Assembly (NCBI GenBank): GCA_024919195.1
Contig: CP103436.1
Span: 930,001 to 994,000 of the forward strand
DNA: 64,000 nt
Direction of reading: 5' to 3'
From: Methylophilaceae bacterium LSUCC0717
GTDB lineage: Bacteria > Pseudomonadota > Gammaproteobacteria > Burkholderiales > Methylophilaceae
Below are positions 57,145 through 64,000 of this stretch, piece after piece. The notes under the pieces were generated by a model. That model had not been told where the DNA came from and made no database searches. It saw only the letters and a program-made list of their open reading frames with translations. How positions within the stretch are numbered: the stretch's first letter is position 1; each line of letters opens with the position of its first letter. The translations under genes and the position numbers were made by a program.

Positions 57145-59322
57145 CTAGAAAGAATACTCAATAGATGTGAAGATAGACCTGCCCATACCTGGAACATTTA
57201 CAGCGTTGGCGTATGTTAATCCAGCGCCGGCAGTATTCATCGTTTTTCCTTGACCCATGTAAATACCGCCTAAAGGATGGTCGTAATCTCGATCAAATAA
57301 GTTATAGATACCCAGATTCAGTTGCAGGTTTTCTATTTGGTACGTGGACTTCAAGTCAACCAGAGCATAGCCGCTAGTTTTCATCTCCTGACGAATATCA
57401 TTAACATTTTTCTTGCTATCCACCAATTGGATATAGATCCCGTTATTCCAATGATTAATCTTTTGGCTAAAGATCAATTTTAAATTGGTTGGCATCACAT
57501 GATACAGGTCATCATTCGCATCGGTATTAACCCCTTTGACATGACTGAGTTTGGAATCAAAATAAAAATCCCCAAGCCTAGCAATATTGCCTAAATATTG
57601 GGAGGACTTCACATCAAACCCCCATAGGCGAGCATTTTGATTACCAAGGGTCAGTGTTCGAAATCCGTCCGCCCTGGAAGTATAGGACACAGCATCAATA
57701 TAGTCATCAATATAAGTTAAGTAAGGCTTGAAATGAACATTCCATAATTGCTTATCAGCATCATGGAATACGGCGGCGTAGGCAAAGGTATGTGCTGTTT
57801 CTTTATCCAAATTCACATCGCCCACGTATCCATTTCCATCCCCAAACCAGTTCGCCATAGAAGCTGCCATGGCATTGTTAGACCACAAATACCTTTCTTG
57901 CAAGGTTGGTGATCTATTCTTCATGGAGTAGCCAAACTCGTGGGTCTGATTCAGATTAGGAGAATAGGCAGCTGATAAGGATAAATCAAGATGAGTATCA
58001 TCTTTTTTATGATTGAGCGCATTGAAGCTATTTGCATCTGCAGCATAACCCATGTTGTTATAGCCTTGCACATCGTTGGTATCCATCTCGACCTGGGTGA
58101 GTCTGATCCCAGACTGGGTAAACCACTCTTTGGACCATTGGTGGTCTAACTCTGTAAAGATACTATACCTATCTCGCTTACCGTCGTTAATATTTTTCAT
58201 AACGTTTGGTGACATCATGCCTCCGGTGGGATCCCAGATATCATCTACCTCATAAAACTGCGTTTCTAATCCGGATCGAAGCGTACTTTTGTCATTCAGG
58301 TAAATATCCGATACCGCATTAAACCCAGTGGTGAAGCCGTGATGCGTCATGGACATTCCAGGTGTTCCAGAATAATTGAAGTTTTTATTTTTTCCAAAAT
58401 TCATTTTAGTTTCTACTTGGTGGTGATAGGCCTGAAGCTCTAGCTTTCCCCATTCATAAGAAATTGTGTCGTTAAGTTGAATCTTATGGGTGTGTTGGCC
58501 CACCACATCCATCCGCTGATTCATAAAACCTTGGTATGGGATAGATTGATAGTCAAATTTAATTTCAAGTAGATGATTATCTAACTGGTAGCCATAACTC
58601 AATTGATGATTCTCCATTCGATATCCGCTGGAAGCGATTTCATCATCTCGAATTCCGCCTTTATCCGATGTTCCACCGTAATTGGCCGCCTTAAAATCAT
58701 CTGCACTGGAATAATTATTTGACTGAGAATAACTCCCAGAATATTTAAAATATGCGTTACCAGAAGCAACAGAAGATTTGAAATGAATCCCTTGTTCGTC
58801 ATTATTACTTTTGTAAAAACTTTTAATGTTGGTCGAATAAATTAATTGGTCGTCTTGGCTAAAGGTAGGTTTCTTTGTCTTTATTTTTATACTGCCAGCA
58901 ATGCTGTCACCCCCCATACTCACTGGTGTGATTCCCGCAAATACTTTAATAAAATCAACATCATTGATATCAATAAAGGATAGATCGGTGTCTGTATGGG
59001 ACGTACATGCAGAATTGAGATCCACGCCATCCACACTGATCCTTATTCTGTCATCATTCAGTCCCTGCATATATGGAATCGAGGACACTGATCCGTTTGC
59101 GGCATTATCAATCCCCGTAAAATACTCTAAAAGTGACGAAGTGTCCTGCTTGAATTGCTGATTAAGTTTCGATGAACTGATGCTCTCACCCGAGGTTATT
59201 TCACCCGGGGTAACAACATCGGTGATGACATAGATCTCTCGTAGCGATAAACCCTCATCTGCCATGATGGCAAGACTCAAAAAAAGGGAGGAAATTAGAA
59301 ATAAAAAGGATATTAATTTCAT
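57145..59322 (-). CDS. TonB-dependent outer-membrane receptor, copper receptor (OprC/NosA) type
   Basis: A 725-residue receptor: signal peptide about 1-21, plug domain (about 35-155, with YMQGLNDDRIRISVDGVDL), and a 22-strand barrel ending IFTSIEYSF. The plug has NSACTSHTDTDLSFID and the C-terminal part NLFDRDYDHPLGGIYMGQG then KTMN, both resembling the TonB-dependent copper receptor family. Met/His clusters (GMSMTHHG, GGMMSPNVM) in predicted loops fit metal binding. The substrate is inference; another metal or metallophore is possible. ExbBD at 498-1526 could energise it. Confidence 0.8.
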   Translation of the reverse strand: MKLISFLFLISSLFLSLAIMADEGLSLREIYVITDVVTPGEITSGESISSSKLNQQFKQDTSSLLEYFTGIDNAANGSVSSIPYMQGLNDDRIRISVDGVDLNSACTSHTDTDLSFIDINDVDFIKVFAGITPVSMGGDSIAGSIKIKTKKPTFSQDDQLIYSTNIKSFYKSNNDEQGIHFKSSVASGNAYFKYSGSYSQSNNYSSADDFKAANYGGTSDKGGIRDDEIASSGYRMENHQLSYGYQLDNHLLEIKFDYQSIPYQGFMNQRMDVVGQHTHKIQLNDTISYEWGKLELQAYHHQVETKMNFGKNKNFNYSGTPGMSMTHHGFTTGFNAVSDIYLNDKSTLRSGLETQFYEVDDIWDPTGGMMSPNVMKNINDGKRDRYSIFTELDHQWSKEWFTQSGIRLTQVEMDTNDVQGYNNMGYAADANSFNALNHKKDDTHLDLSLSAAYSPNLNQTHEFGYSMKNRSPTLQERYLWSNNAMAASMANWFGDGNGYVGDVNLDKETAHTFAYAAVFHDADKQLWNVHFKPYLTYIDDYIDAVSYTSRADGFRTLTLGNQNARLWGFDVKSSQYLGNIARLGDFYFDSKLSHVKGVNTDANDDLYHVMPTNLKLIFSQKINHWNNGIYIQLVDSKKNVNDIRQEMKTSGYALVDLKSTYQIENLQLNLGIYNLFDRDYDHPLGGIYMGQGKTMNTAGAGLTYANAVNVPGMGRSIFTSIEYSF

Positions 59323-59348
59323 GAAATATTCAAAAAAGATTGCAGCAT

Positions 59349-59362
59349 GATTATAAATAATC
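59349..59362. repeat. Short inverted repeat over a -10-like box before the TonB receptor
   Basis: GATTAT-AA-ATAATC, 6-bp arms, lies 27 bases before the receptor ATG. On the minus strand it contains TATAAT, so a regulator binding it could block transcription. It only faintly resembles a Fur box; the -35 region is poor. Confidence 0.4.
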
Positions 59363-59394
59363 GCATCAGAAAATGGAACAGGAAATATTCCTAT

Positions 59395-60030
59395 TTATTT
59401 GGAATACCTCTGTTCAAGCCATGGATCAGCGTCGTTGTGGTAACCCCTTTCTTCCCAAAAGCCTGGACGATCTTCATTGTGCAACTCAATCGATTTGATC
59501 CATTTCGCACTCTTCCATGCATATCGTTTTGGCACAACAATCCTGACAGGTCCGCCGTGTTCTTTTGTTAAAGGCTGGTCGTCAAATTCAAACGCCAGCA
59601 ACACATCTTCATCTAAGATCGCATCCAATGGAAGATTGGTAGTGTAATCGTCATAGGAATGAAAGGTAATAAATTTTGCATGTTCAAGAGGATCAGCCAA
59701 TTTTAAGAGGTCTCTAGGTCTAAAGCCCTTCCACTTCAGATCAAACTTAGACCAATGGGTCACACAATGAAAATCAGATACATCTTCAACAATATCGAAT
59801 TCGCTCTTTAGGCTCTCATAATTAAATTCGAGCTCATGTGTAACTTCACCAAAAATTTTTAAAGTCCAATCATTTAAGCTAACCTCAGGTGTAATGCCCA
59901 AGTCTAGAACCGGAAATTTTTCTGTCAATGTTTGCCCGCTAGGTAAGCGTGTGCGTGACTCTTTTCCTATTGGCTTATTATTCGATTGAGCTTTTTTAAT
60001 TTTTTCCTCAAACAGTTTATTAAATGTCAT
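59395..60030 (-). CDS. Sulfite oxidase/YuiH-like molybdopterin oxidoreductase without signal peptide
   Basis: A 211-residue oxidoreductase molybdopterin-binding domain. The molybdenum-ligating cysteine is probably C89 in SDFHCVTHWS, and GGPVRIVVPKRYAWKSAKWI is the conserved C-terminal core. MsrP (YedY) of this superfamily is exported by the Tat system, but here no twin-arginine signal is seen, so it is probably cytoplasmic, as in YuiH-type proteins. The substrate is unknown. It overlaps lspA by 4 bases and precedes the TonB receptor by 72 bases. Confidence 0.85.
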   Translation of the reverse strand: MTFNKLFEEKIKKAQSNNKPIGKESRTRLPSGQTLTEKFPVLDLGITPEVSLNDWTLKIFGEVTHELEFNYESLKSEFDIVEDVSDFHCVTHWSKFDLKWKGFRPRDLLKLADPLEHAKFITFHSYDDYTTNLPLDAILDEDVLLAFEFDDQPLTKEHGGPVRIVVPKRYAWKSAKWIKSIELHNEDRPGFWEERGYHNDADPWLEQRYSK

Positions 60031-60482
60031 TTAATTTTTCCTTTTAGCAAGCCTAAAAGATATATGATTGCTCCAATCGTAATTGCTGAATCTGCCACAT
60101 TAAATGCTGGCCAATAATATTCATTGATATGCAGATAGATAAAGTCCGTCACATGCCCGTTTGAAAATCTATCAATTAAATTTCCAATAGCACCACTAAT
60201 AATTAACATGATTGATATCGACCCATATGGACTGGATATATTTTGTCTATATAAATAAATTAAGTAAGTTAAGATAGCTAGGGTTAAGAGAATAAAAAAA
60301 TTGTTTTGCCAGCCAGATGCGCTATCTAAAAAGCTAAATGCAGCACCTGTATTTTGAAAATGAACAATCTTAAAAAAATGATTTATTTCCAAATATTCCG
60401 TGAAGGGGATATTTTTTTCAACCCAAATCTTAGAGAGCTGATCAATAAGTATGATGCATAAGCCTATAAGAAGCTTACGCAT
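60027..60482 (-). CDS. lspA: Lipoprotein signal peptidase
   Basis: A 151-residue aspartyl protease with four membrane helices, from the ATG at 60482 ([18 protein letters not shown]). It has [19 protein letters not shown] and [11 protein letters not shown], each carrying a catalytic aspartate. An in-frame ATG at 60506 would add 8 charged residues inside ileS. It cleaves signal peptides of prolipoproteins such as LptE. It overlaps ileS by 8 bases (ATGCGTAA); ribF-ileS-lspA is a classic order. Confidence 0.95.
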   Translation of the reverse strand: MRKLLIGLCIILIDQLSKIWVEKNIPFTEYLEINHFFKIVHFQNTGAAFSFLDSASGWQNNFFILLTLAILTYLIYLYRQNISSPYGSISIMLIISGAIGNLIDRFSNGHVTDFIYLHINEYYWPAFNVADSAITIGAIIYLLGLLKGKIK

Positions 60483-63246
60483 ACTTTCTTTTTTCTCCAT
60501 CTCCAAAGAGATTTGTAATACAACGTTCGCAGATGGAGGGATGTTCTTGGTGAGTGCCTACAGAAGATTCGAAATGCCAGCATCTGTCACATTTGTCATG
60601 ATTAATTTTTTTAACACTGACAGAGAGTCCTTGTTGCTCTTCAACCAAACTCACGCTTGATACGATAAAGATGTAATGGAGCTCTGATTCATAAGGTTTT
60701 AAAATTTGAAAAGTTTCTGGCTTACATGACAGCTGAATATTACACTCCAGAGCAGAACCTACTAATCCCTTCTCTCTTTCAGCCTCAATACTCTTATTCA
60801 CTATTGGCCTGATATCTTCAATCTCTCGCAAAAATTGCAGTTCTTCTTGATTTAAAGAGGAAGGCGTAAATTCGTACCATGATTCCTTAAAAATATTTTG
60901 ATCATCAGTTATCGTCTGCCATAACTCCTCAGCAGTAAAGCTTAAGATAGGTGCAATCATTCGTGTTAAGGCGTGAGTTATGTGATACAAAGCAGTTTGT
61001 GCTGAACGTCTTTCCAGAGATTTCTCTGGCATGGTGTACAGTCGATCTTTAATGATATCTAAATAAAATCCTCCCATGTCCTCAGAACAAAAACTGACTA
61101 ATTTTTTTGTTAGATGGTGAAAGTCATAGCTTTCATAAAGATGAGCTATTTCTTTTTGGAGTGCATCAGTTTTAAGAAGCGCGTATTTGTCCAACAATAA
61201 CAAATTGGATTCTTCTAACATCATAGAAGATTCATCAAAATCAGATATATTGGCACATAAAAATCTTAGTGTATTTCTAAGCCTTCGATAACCATCGGCG
61301 GACCTTTTAATGATCTCGTCAGAAATATTTAATTCTCCTGAAAAATCAGTCATTGCCACCCAAAACCTCAGAATATCGGCACCATACTGGTCCATTATTT
61401 TTTGTGGGGCAATCACATTCCCTTTAGACTTACTCATTTTTTTCCCTTGACCATCCACCACAAAACCATGAGTTAGCAAAGCTTTATACGGGGCCTGCCC
61501 AGAGATAGCGGAGGCAGTTAGTAAGCTGGATTGAAACCAGCCTCGATGCTGATCTGACCCTTCTAAATAGAGATCGGCAGGGTAATTTAAATTATCATTA
61601 GTTTTTAACACTGATTCATGAGTAGTCCCAGAGTCGAACCATACATCTAAGGTGTCCGTCACCTTTTTATAATATTTTGCATCATCTCCAAGCCATTCAT
61701 TGATATCCAAATCAAACCACGCATCAATACCATGCTCTTCAATCAACAGAGCAATTTTTTCAAAAAACTCGTCAGTCTTAGGATGCGGCTCATCTGTTTC
61801 TAAGTGGGTAAAAATAGTGATGGGTACTCCCCAATTTCTTTGCCGTGAGATACACCAATCCGGTCTATTTTTCATCATTCCCTCAAGTCGTGCTTTTCCC
61901 CATGATGGAATAAATTCTGTTTGCTCAACCTGCTCTTTGGCAATATCTCTTAAATTCTTTTGACCAAGTGAGAGATTCATGCCGATAAACCACTGTTGTG
62001 TGGCTCTAAATATAATTGGGGTTTTATGACGCCAACAATGTGGGTAACTATGTTCAAACGATTTTTTAAAAATAAGTGCATCATTCTTTATTAACAGATC
62101 GATAATTTCAGAATTAGCTTTCCATATATTTTGTCCTGCAAAGAACTCCACATTACTCTTAAAGCTTCCCTCCTCATTGACTGGATTTTCTACAGGCAGG
62201 TTATATTTCATGCCAACAACATAATCATCTAAGCCATGCGCTGGAGCAGTATGCACTAATCCCGTTCCATCTTCAGTTGTCACATGATCTCCCAATATAA
62301 TTGGGACATGCTTTTCTTCATAGAAAGGATGATTGAATAAGAAGTTTTCTAGCTCCTGGCCTAGGGTTGAATTTATTTTATTAACTGTTTGACCGGTTCT
62401 TGCAGTAAATTTATCAACAAGCTCATCTGCAATAACTAACAATTTTTCTTCTAGCTCAACAAGAACATACTTTAGTTTTGGATTAACTGAAATAGCCTCA
62501 TTGGCCGGTAGTGTCCAAGGTGTGGTTGTCCATATCACAGCGTAAATGTCTTTTTCAAGCTTTGATGAATTAAATAATTGATGCAAGCCTGTTTGATCAA
62601 CCCCTTTAAACGCCACATCAATTGATATTGAGGTTTTATTTTCATAATCAACCTCAGCTTCAGCAAGTGCGGATCCGCAATCAAGACACCAATGCACAGG
62701 CTTGTTACCTTGATACAGCATATTATTCTGATAGATTTTTCCAAGTGAGCGAACAATATCCGCTTCTGTTTTTTTATTTAATGTTAGGTATGGGTTATCC
62801 CAGTCCCCCAATACGCCTAACCTAACAAAATCATTTTTTTGATTAGCCACTTGCAGGTTTGCATAATCCCTGCACAATTGCCGAAACTTTTTTGAATCAA
62901 GGTTCTTACCATGCTCTTTTTCAATAGCTAACTCAATTGGAAGGCCATGACAATCCCAGCCAGGGATATAGGGAGCATCATAATCTAACAATCCTTTAGA
63001 TTTAATAATAATATCCTTTAATACTTTATTAACCGCATGACCAATATGAATATTCCCATTGGCGTATGGTGGACCATCATGGAGGATAAATTTAGGTTTC
63101 CCTTTTTTTACATCCCTAATTTGTTGATAGTATTTTTTTTCCGCCCATGAAGATACCCAACCTGGCTCACGCTGAGCCAAATTACCCCTCATAGGAAATT
63201 CTGTATCCGGTAGATTTAAGCTATATTTTTTATTGTCATCACTCAT
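60475..63246 (-). CDS. ileS: Isoleucyl-tRNA synthetase
   Basis: A 923-residue class I synthetase with [11 protein letters not shown] near 64-74, the editing domain, KMSKSKGN near 600 and a C-terminal zinc-binding module with CDRCWHFE then CERC. It charges tRNA-Ile and edits valine. The zinc module and length indicate the standard bacterial type. Its start overlaps ribF by 4 bases. Confidence 0.97.
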   Translation of the reverse strand: MSDDNKKYSLNLPDTEFPMRGNLAQREPGWVSSWAEKKYYQQIRDVKKGKPKFILHDGPPYANGNIHIGHAVNKVLKDIIIKSKGLLDYDAPYIPGWDCHGLPIELAIEKEHGKNLDSKKFRQLCRDYANLQVANQKNDFVRLGVLGDWDNPYLTLNKKTEADIVRSLGKIYQNNMLYQGNKPVHWCLDCGSALAEAEVDYENKTSISIDVAFKGVDQTGLHQLFNSSKLEKDIYAVIWTTTPWTLPANEAISVNPKLKYVLVELEEKLLVIADELVDKFTARTGQTVNKINSTLGQELENFLFNHPFYEEKHVPIILGDHVTTEDGTGLVHTAPAHGLDDYVVGMKYNLPVENPVNEEGSFKSNVEFFAGQNIWKANSEIIDLLIKNDALIFKKSFEHSYPHCWRHKTPIIFRATQQWFIGMNLSLGQKNLRDIAKEQVEQTEFIPSWGKARLEGMMKNRPDWCISRQRNWGVPITIFTHLETDEPHPKTDEFFEKIALLIEEHGIDAWFDLDINEWLGDDAKYYKKVTDTLDVWFDSGTTHESVLKTNDNLNYPADLYLEGSDQHRGWFQSSLLTASAISGQAPYKALLTHGFVVDGQGKKMSKSKGNVIAPQKIMDQYGADILRFWVAMTDFSGELNISDEIIKRSADGYRRLRNTLRFLCANISDFDESSMMLEESNLLLLDKYALLKTDALQKEIAHLYESYDFHHLTKKLVSFCSEDMGGFYLDIIKDRLYTMPEKSLERRSAQTALYHITHALTRMIAPILSFTAEELWQTITDDQNIFKESWYEFTPSSLNQEELQFLREIEDIRPIVNKSIEAEREKGLVGSALECNIQLSCKPETFQILKPYESELHYIFIVSSVSLVEEQQGLSVSVKKINHDKCDRCWHFESSVGTHQEHPSICERCITNLFGDGEKRKYA

Positions 63247-64000
63247 AATTTGAAAAATTGTTTTACGTCATTAACATCAGAAGCTATTTGGGAAGACAAT
63301 TCATTTGTAGTGGAAAATTTCTTTTCATCACGAATTTTTTTAAAGAAAGTGACATGCACATGTTTTCCATAGATATTCTTATCAAAGTCAAATAGATGAA
63401 CTTCTAAAACTAAATTTTTTACACCGCCAAAGGTTGGTTTTAAACCTAAATTAGCAACCCCAAAAAAAGAATCTAATTTTACAGCAAACACTCCCGTCAA
63501 TGGTGGGCTTTTGTGAAACATATGGACATTTGCTGTTGGATATCCTAAAAGTCTGGCTTTTTTTTCTCCGTGAATCACTCTTCCAGCGATAACATAAGGC
63601 CTGCCTAATAAAGATTCAACCTGATGAAAATCAGCATCTTGCAGTGCGTCTCGAACCCTAGAGCTGGAAATTCTCTCATCATTAAGAAAAATTGTTCCTG
63701 GCTGAGTGACTTGGATGCCAAATTGTTTAAGCTCATTTATTCCAAATTGTCTTTTCTTACCAAAACGAAAATCATCGCCAACAATCAAGCCCTCTACCAA
63801 CAATTTGTTTTGTAAAATCTCAATAAAATCATTTCCTTCAAGGCTGGAAAACTTCTTATCAAATCTGATCACATAAGCTCTATCAAGTTTGTGTGAGTGA
63901 AAGAATTCTAACTTTTCTCTTAGACTAATCACTCTTTTTGGTGCAGCCTTAGGTTGAAAGAATTCTTTAGGATGTGGTTCAAATGTAATAACTGCTGACT
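63243..64000 (-). CDS. ribF: Bifunctional riboflavin kinase/FAD synthetase, C-terminal part
   Basis: A partial gene running off the right edge; 251 codons are present. The frame stays open to the window end, with [15 protein letters not shown] near the edge, a conserved RibF N-terminal segment, so the GTG at 63932 is an internal valine rather than a start. The FAD-synthetase domain continues with [13 protein letters not shown] and [10 protein letters not shown], then the flavokinase domain with [19 protein letters not shown] and [11 protein letters not shown]. It makes FMN and FAD from riboflavin. About 55-60 N-terminal residues are missing. Confidence 0.95.
   Translation of the reverse strand, partial: SAVITFEPHPKEFFQPKAAPKRVISLREKLEFFHSHKLDRAYVIRFDKKFSSLEGNDFIEILQNKLLVEGLIVGDDFRFGKKRQFGINELKQFGIQVTQPGTIFLNDERISSSRVRDALQDADFHQVESLLGRPYVIAGRVIHGEKKARLLGYPTANVHMFHKSPPLTGVFAVKLDSFFGVANLGLKPTFGGVKNLVLEVHLFDFDKNIYGKHVHVTFFKKIRDEKKFSTTNELSSQIASDVNDVKQFFKL

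Noticed and set aside
57145..60030. TonB receptor and molybdo-oxidoreductase as a transferred island
   Set aside because: Lines I counted are 43-47% G/C against 25-38% in holA and lptD, but neighbouring clpB and ileS lines reach 47-50%, and no mobility genes or flanking repeats are seen.
63243..63932. ribF as a complete 229-residue gene starting at GTG 63932
   Set aside because: The frame stays open to the window edge and encodes the conserved FEPHPKEFF segment, so the gene is simply cut by the edge.

Overview
The window is a gene-dense, A/T-rich chromosomal segment of a streamlined Gram-negative bacterium. Gene order (lolC-lolD-exbB-exbD-msbA, xseB-ispA-dxs-folE2, amgK-murU divergent from lptD-surA-pdxA-rsmA, grxC-secB-gpsA, ribF-ileS-lspA) and protein types point to a betaproteobacterium. 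A periplasmic MxaD-like protein beside a YVTN beta-propeller lipoprotein suggests a methylotroph of the Methylophilales, plausibly the small-genome OM43/Methylopumilus group. That placement is inference; no rRNA gene is present.

Layout: 1-3488 (minus) lipoprotein and lipid A export plus ExbBD. 3542-7984 (plus) riboflavin genes, ruvX, and pyrB with a non-catalytic dihydroorotase homologue. 8074-8301 a small lysine-rich protein built from eleven perfect 15-bp repeats. 8364-15728 (plus) yggS, proC, mnmA, nadC, ilvI-ilvH-ilvC and psd. 15725-16204 rppH (minus). 16258-22092 (plus) the propeller/MxaD pair, an esterase, and isoprenoid precursor and folate genes. 22089-24906 (minus) an MFS carrier, aroC and rluE. 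24923-26155 icd. 26158-32391 (minus) cspA, dsbC, two UbiH-type monooxygenases, pepP, murU and amgK. 32511-44124 (plus) outer-membrane assembly, pdxA, rsmA, adk, leuS, lptE, holA, proA and nadD. 44113-48427 (minus) a biotin operon bioB-F-H-C-D. 48519-51255 trmL, gpsA, an SH3 protein, secB and grxC. 51354-54070 gpmI-envC. 54073-64000 (minus) yjbQ, clpB, a copper-type TonB receptor, a molybdo-oxidoreductase, lspA, ileS and the 3' part of ribF.

The content is almost wholly core metabolism and envelope assembly. I see no tRNA, rRNA, insertion sequence, prophage, CRISPR array or classical defence system, and no gene-free stretch over 300 bases. Genes are tightly packed, and three junction types recur: ATGA, TAATG and an 8-base ATGNNTAA overlap seen seven times. 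The points most worth a second look are the KPAAK repeat gene, the perfect inverted repeat and sigma-32-like promoter before clpB, the propeller/MxaD pair away from any methanol dehydrogenase gene, enzyme-like proteins that have lost key residues (RibA-like domain, dihydroorotase homologue, one UbiH paralogue), and possible leaderless start sites. I did not find a convincing wholly new multi-gene system.
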